Assembly (NCBI GenBank): GCA_026388315.1
Contig: JAPLKA010000072.1
Coordinates: 1-54,722 of the forward strand
DNA from: Pseudomonadota bacterium
GTDB taxonomy: Bacteria > Desulfobacterota > Syntrophorhabdia > Syntrophorhabdales > Syntrophorhabdaceae
DNA length: 54,722 nucleotides
Reading direction: 5' to 3'
The notes below the pieces were generated by a model, which ran no database searches, was not told where the DNA came from, and was given only the letters and a program-made list of their open reading frames with translations. A program made the translations under genes and the position numbers. Below are positions 52,372 through 54,722 of the stretch, piece by piece (within the stretch, counting starts at the first letter, position 1; every line of letters starts with the position of its first letter).

Positions 52372-53589
52372 TTAGTTCAGTACCGAAGGCTTTGCCTTTG
52401 ATGTGAGGGCCTTTATAGCATCTTTGAGGCCATCGAGGGTAAGCTCGAACATGGGGAAAACCTTGCCAACAGTGTCAACCGTGTAATGGCCCCAGAAATT
52501 CTTATGCGTGGGATTCAACCATACCGAGTGAGGGAAATGCTGTTTTATTTTCATGAGCCATTCAATACTTGGTTTATCGTTTGTGGAGAAATAATCAATA
52601 CAGCCGTTTACATCAAACAATTCTGAGTAGGCCATTCGCGCATCTCCTACAAGTACCACTTTGTATCCTTTGTGGAATTGTGAAAAAAGCTTTTCCGTGG
52701 GTATGCGTTTATAGTTCGCAATATCTTCATAGATATCCTGATAAATGCAGTTATGGAAGAAAAAGTATTTAAATTCTTTGAAGTGTTCCATTTGTGATGC
52801 AGCAGAAAAAAGTCTTTCACATAGTTCCGTATAAGGAAGCATTGAGCCGCCGGTGTCCATAAGGAGGATAATCCGTACCGTATTTTCCCTGGACCTGTTA
52901 AAAACAAGCTCTATCTCGCCGCCCTCTTTTGCAGTTTTATCGATGGTTTCATCGATATCCAATTCTTCCTGTGCGCCTTCCCTCTTGAGTTCTCTCAGTT
53001 TTTTCAGGGCCATCTTTGTCTGTCTCACATCGAGGATGATATCGTTCCTGTAATTCCTGAACCTCCTCTCTTCGGCTACCTTGGCAGCGGATTGCATCCA
53101 TGACTCGCCGCCCACCCTGATGCCGCCGGGATGGTGTCCATAAGCGCCAAATGGCGATGTGCCCCCTGTGCCGATCCATTTTCCCCCGCCATCATGCCTT
53201 TCTTTCTGTTCCTTGAGCCTTTCCATGAACTGTTTCATCAACTCATCCATGTTATGTTCTTTTCTGAATTCTTCAAGTCTCTGCTGGAATTCTGCTATTT
53301 CCTCGGGTGTCATTTTGGGGAGTTTGTGGAGAGGGTTTTCAAGCCAGTCGAGGACCTTGTCGAGCTCAGGGCCTTCTGTTTTTATACCGCCGAAGTATTC
53401 CTGAAAGGCCTGATCAAACATATCGTAATAAGCTTCACTCTTTACAAGAAACGCCCTCCCCACATAATAAAGGTGGTTCAGGCTTGACTGGAAATAACCA
53501 TTATATAAGGCTTCGATAAAGGATACCCATTCTGTAACAGTAACAGGCACCCCCTTTTTTCTCAATAAGTAGAAAAAATCAGTAAACAT
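52372..53589 (-). CDS. VWA domain-containing protein (CoxE-like)
   Basis: The 405-residue protein has a helical N-terminal half and a von Willebrand A domain from about 235. The metal-ion site is DTGGSM (245-250), with glycine 247 in place of the first serine of the usual DxSxS. KEFKYFFFHNCIY and VVLVGDARMA follow. A charged segment (100-135) and a glycine-rich loop (134-160) lie between. VWA proteins work with MoxR ATPases as metal-insertion or folding chaperones; the MoxR gene is 17 bases upstream. Client genes might include the Mo-hydroxylase, as CoxE does for CO dehydrogenase, but that is inference. Confidence 0.9.
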   Translation of the reverse strand: MFTDFFYLLRKKGVPVTVTEWVSFIEALYNGYFQSSLNHLYYVGRAFLVKSEAYYDMFDQAFQEYFGGIKTEGPELDKVLDWLENPLHKLPKMTPEEIAEFQQRLEEFRKEHNMDELMKQFMERLKEQKERHDGGGKWIGTGGTSPFGAYGHHPGGIRVGGESWMQSAAKVAEERRFRNYRNDIILDVRQTKMALKKLRELKREGAQEELDIDETIDKTAKEGGEIELVFNRSRENTVRIILLMDTGGSMLPYTELCERLFSAASQMEHFKEFKYFFFHNCIYQDIYEDIANYKRIPTEKLFSQFHKGYKVVLVGDARMAYSELFDVNGCIDYFSTNDKPSIEWLMKIKQHFPHSVWLNPTHKNFWGHYTVDTVGKVFPMFELTLDGLKDAIKALTSKAKPSVLN

Positions 53590-53606
53590 GGTTTAGCTCC
53601 AAAGTT

Positions 53607-54461
53607 CTAAAATCTCCTCTTGAAGCCGAACCCCCCTCCCTGGGCATGGGAAAGCTTTATGAATCTGCCGGTATCCTGCTCGTTTTTTAAAATTGCTCCC
53701 AGAAAAGGTATCTCTGAGCTGATCTTGTCCGTACTGATTCCGCCTAACGAGAGGGCCTTTATCCAATCGAGAAGCTCGCTGGTGGACGGTTTCTTTCTCA
53801 GCCCATCCACATCCCTTATCCAGTAGAACCTCTTGATGGCCTCCCTTACCAGTTTATTCTCAATATCAGGATAATGGACCCTTACGATCTTTTCCATCAT
53901 CTCTTCGTCAGGGAATTCGATATAGTGGAATACGCATCTTCTTAAAAAGGCATCGGGAAGTTCTTTTTCTGAATTGCTTGTGATAATCAAGACAGGCCTG
54001 TGTTTGGCTGTAACTTCTTCGTCAAGTTCGGGGATATGGAATGACATCTCATCAAGCTCATTAAGAAGGTCATTAGGAAATTCCACATCCGCCTTATCAA
54101 TCTCATCGATGAGCAATACAAGCTGTTCGTCGTTTTTGAATGCCTGTCCTAATTTGCCCATTTTTATATATTGTCTTATATCGGAAATATCTTTATCTTT
54201 AAACCGTGCATCATTTAATCTCTGGATGGTATCATATACGTAAAGCCCGTCCTTTGCCTTTGTTGTTGACTTGACATTCCAGATGAGAAGTTTTTTGTTC
54301 AGCGCCTTCGAAATACTATGGGCGAGCAGAGTCTTGCCTGTGCCCGGTTCACCCTTTATTACAAGTGGTTTCCCCAGTGCAATCGAAACGTTAACAATTT
54401 CCATTAAGGGTTTTGAAGCTATGTAATCTTCACTCCCTTTGTATCCTTGACCTGTAACCAT
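53607..54461 (-). CDS. MoxR-family AAA+ ATPase
   Basis: The 284 residues start at 54461 (MVTGQGYKGSEDYI), behind an AGGAGG ribosome site. Walker A is GEPGTGKT (37-44), Walker B is LLIDEID (116-122) and sensor 1 lies in ITSNSEKELPDAFLRRC. It acts with the VWA partner downstream as a chaperone for enzyme maturation. The pair resembles CoxD/CoxE. A near-consensus promoter and a palindrome lie upstream. Confidence 0.93.
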   Translation of the reverse strand: MVTGQGYKGSEDYIASKPLMEIVNVSIALGKPLVIKGEPGTGKTLLAHSISKALNKKLLIWNVKSTTKAKDGLYVYDTIQRLNDARFKDKDISDIRQYIKMGKLGQAFKNDEQLVLLIDEIDKADVEFPNDLLNELDEMSFHIPELDEEVTAKHRPVLIITSNSEKELPDAFLRRCVFHYIEFPDEEMMEKIVRVHYPDIENKLVREAIKRFYWIRDVDGLRKKPSTSELLDWIKALSLGGISTDKISSEIPFLGAILKNEQDTGRFIKLSHAQGGGFGFKRRF

Positions 54462-54481
54462 TGTGTAAGCCTCCTGTCTAT

Positions 54482-54499
54482 AAGTGAAAAATATCACTT
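54482..54499. promoter_or_regulatory. palindrome over the MoxR transcription start
   Basis: AAGTGA and TCACTT are separated by six bases. The site covers the predicted transcription start (about 54495) of the promoter at 54502-54530, which is where an operator for a repressor would sit. Confidence 0.5.
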
Positions 54500-54501
54500 G
54501 T

Positions 54502-54530
54502 AGTATAAGGTTTTATAGCCCCATTGTCAA
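54502..54530 (-). promoter_or_regulatory. near-consensus sigma70 promoter for the MoxR/VWA operon
   Basis: On the minus strand TTGACA (54530-54525) and TATACT (54507-54502) are exactly 17 bases apart. Confidence 0.8.
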
Positions 54531-54623
54531 CAGTCTAAACCTGCACAATTATTCGTAGAAACAGGACAGTCCCGCCAGACAGGACAGCCTGTCCACGGTT
54601 TTTACCTTGTATTGAGGGCAATA

Positions 54624-54722
54624 TTACCGGTTAAATTTCTTGCAGGCACTTGCGTAGGCCATAATGGCTTTAACATAGTTGTCACAGTGGTTGTAGGCCC
54701 AAATGGCTTGTTTTTTCTTTTG
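54624..54722 (-). CDS. C-terminal fragment of an unidentified protein (cut by window edge)
   Basis: The last 32 codons of a minus-strand frame read QKKKQAIWAYNHCDNYVKAI and end ASACKKFNR. The even composition and helical pattern look like real coding sequence. No family is recognised. It stops about 93 bases before the MoxR promoter. A GGACAG-G-CTGTCC palindrome lies in that gap. Confidence 0.45.
   Translation of the reverse strand, partial: QKKKQAIWAYNHCDNYVKAIMAYASACKKFNR

Overview
The window looks like a chromosomal segment of an anaerobic Gram-negative bacterium, most likely of the former Deltaproteobacteria (Desulfobacterota; a Syntrophorhabdus/Syntrophus-like relative is my guess). This rests on gene content: Tol system, several lipoproteins, an indolepyruvate/pyruvate ferredoxin oxidoreductase-type gamma subunit, a LarA homologue, TRAP and branched-chain amino acid transport proteins, and a molybdenum hydroxylase. 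Species assignment is inference. Base composition is moderate and codon use is even across the core genes. No rRNA and no CRISPR array were seen. One tRNA-Ala(CGC) is present.

Layout. 1-1146: the end of a probable IS256-like element that cuts a radical SAM gene, a ParS-type site, and a rhomboid protease. 1213-5760: galT, glgA, a GAF sensor kinase and a receiver protein in one tight operon. 5933-7331: tRNA-Ala and a CsgG-like lipoprotein. 7357-12795 (minus): isochorismatase with a second parS-type site in its coding sequence, flavodoxin, a small exported protein with an in-frame TGA, hpt, an MBL hydrolase preceded by a 31-codon leader ORF, radC, and a serine hydrolase. 12934-14135: lipoprotein and MBL hydrolase. 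14177-18190 (minus): a compact operon encoding a TRAP binding protein, a LarA-family enzyme, CorA, a 48-residue membrane peptide and a nucleoside deoxyribosyltransferase. 18402-24231: a complete Liv-type ABC transporter with two tandem binding proteins. 24232-28268: an accessory scar region with ParB-like, integrase and XRE remnants, an exported SUMF1-fold protein, an orphan binding protein and several unusual perfect palindromes. 28269-32462: a polar amino acid ABC transporter. 32597-36308: cysS, an orphan 2-oxoacid oxidoreductase gamma subunit and adenine deaminase. 37353-45656: an operon of ATPase/GNAT protein, HisC-like aminotransferase, three-subunit molybdenum hydroxylase, MFS transporter and GNAT protein. 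45677-45925: a self-contained small transcription unit. 45965-48628: tolQ-tolR-tolA-uppP. 48563-52121 (minus): uppS, a cyclic-nucleotide-domain/GspE fusion and a TVP38 protein. 52372-54461 (minus): MoxR and VWA pair behind a near-consensus promoter.

Functional themes. Purine and nucleoside handling recurs: hpt, nucleoside deoxyribosyltransferase, adenine deaminase and a xanthine-dehydrogenase-family enzyme. Uptake of amino acids and organic acids is the other theme, with three binding-protein systems plus orphans.

The observations most worth following are: (1) eight perfect or near-perfect palindromes, each with a different sequence but the same AC-W-GT centre, most of them lying in degenerate ParB-like reading frames; (2) an 8-bp tandem repeat in the coding sequence of the molybdenum hydroxylase FAD subunit, which could switch the gene on and off; (3) several sigma70-type promoters placed so close to start codons that the transcripts would be leaderless; (4) a 45-codon cysteine-containing gene with its own promoter and terminator; (5) the LarA/TRAP/CorA/deoxyribosyltransferase operon; and (6) the Mo-hydroxylase operon bracketed by two related GNAT-type proteins.
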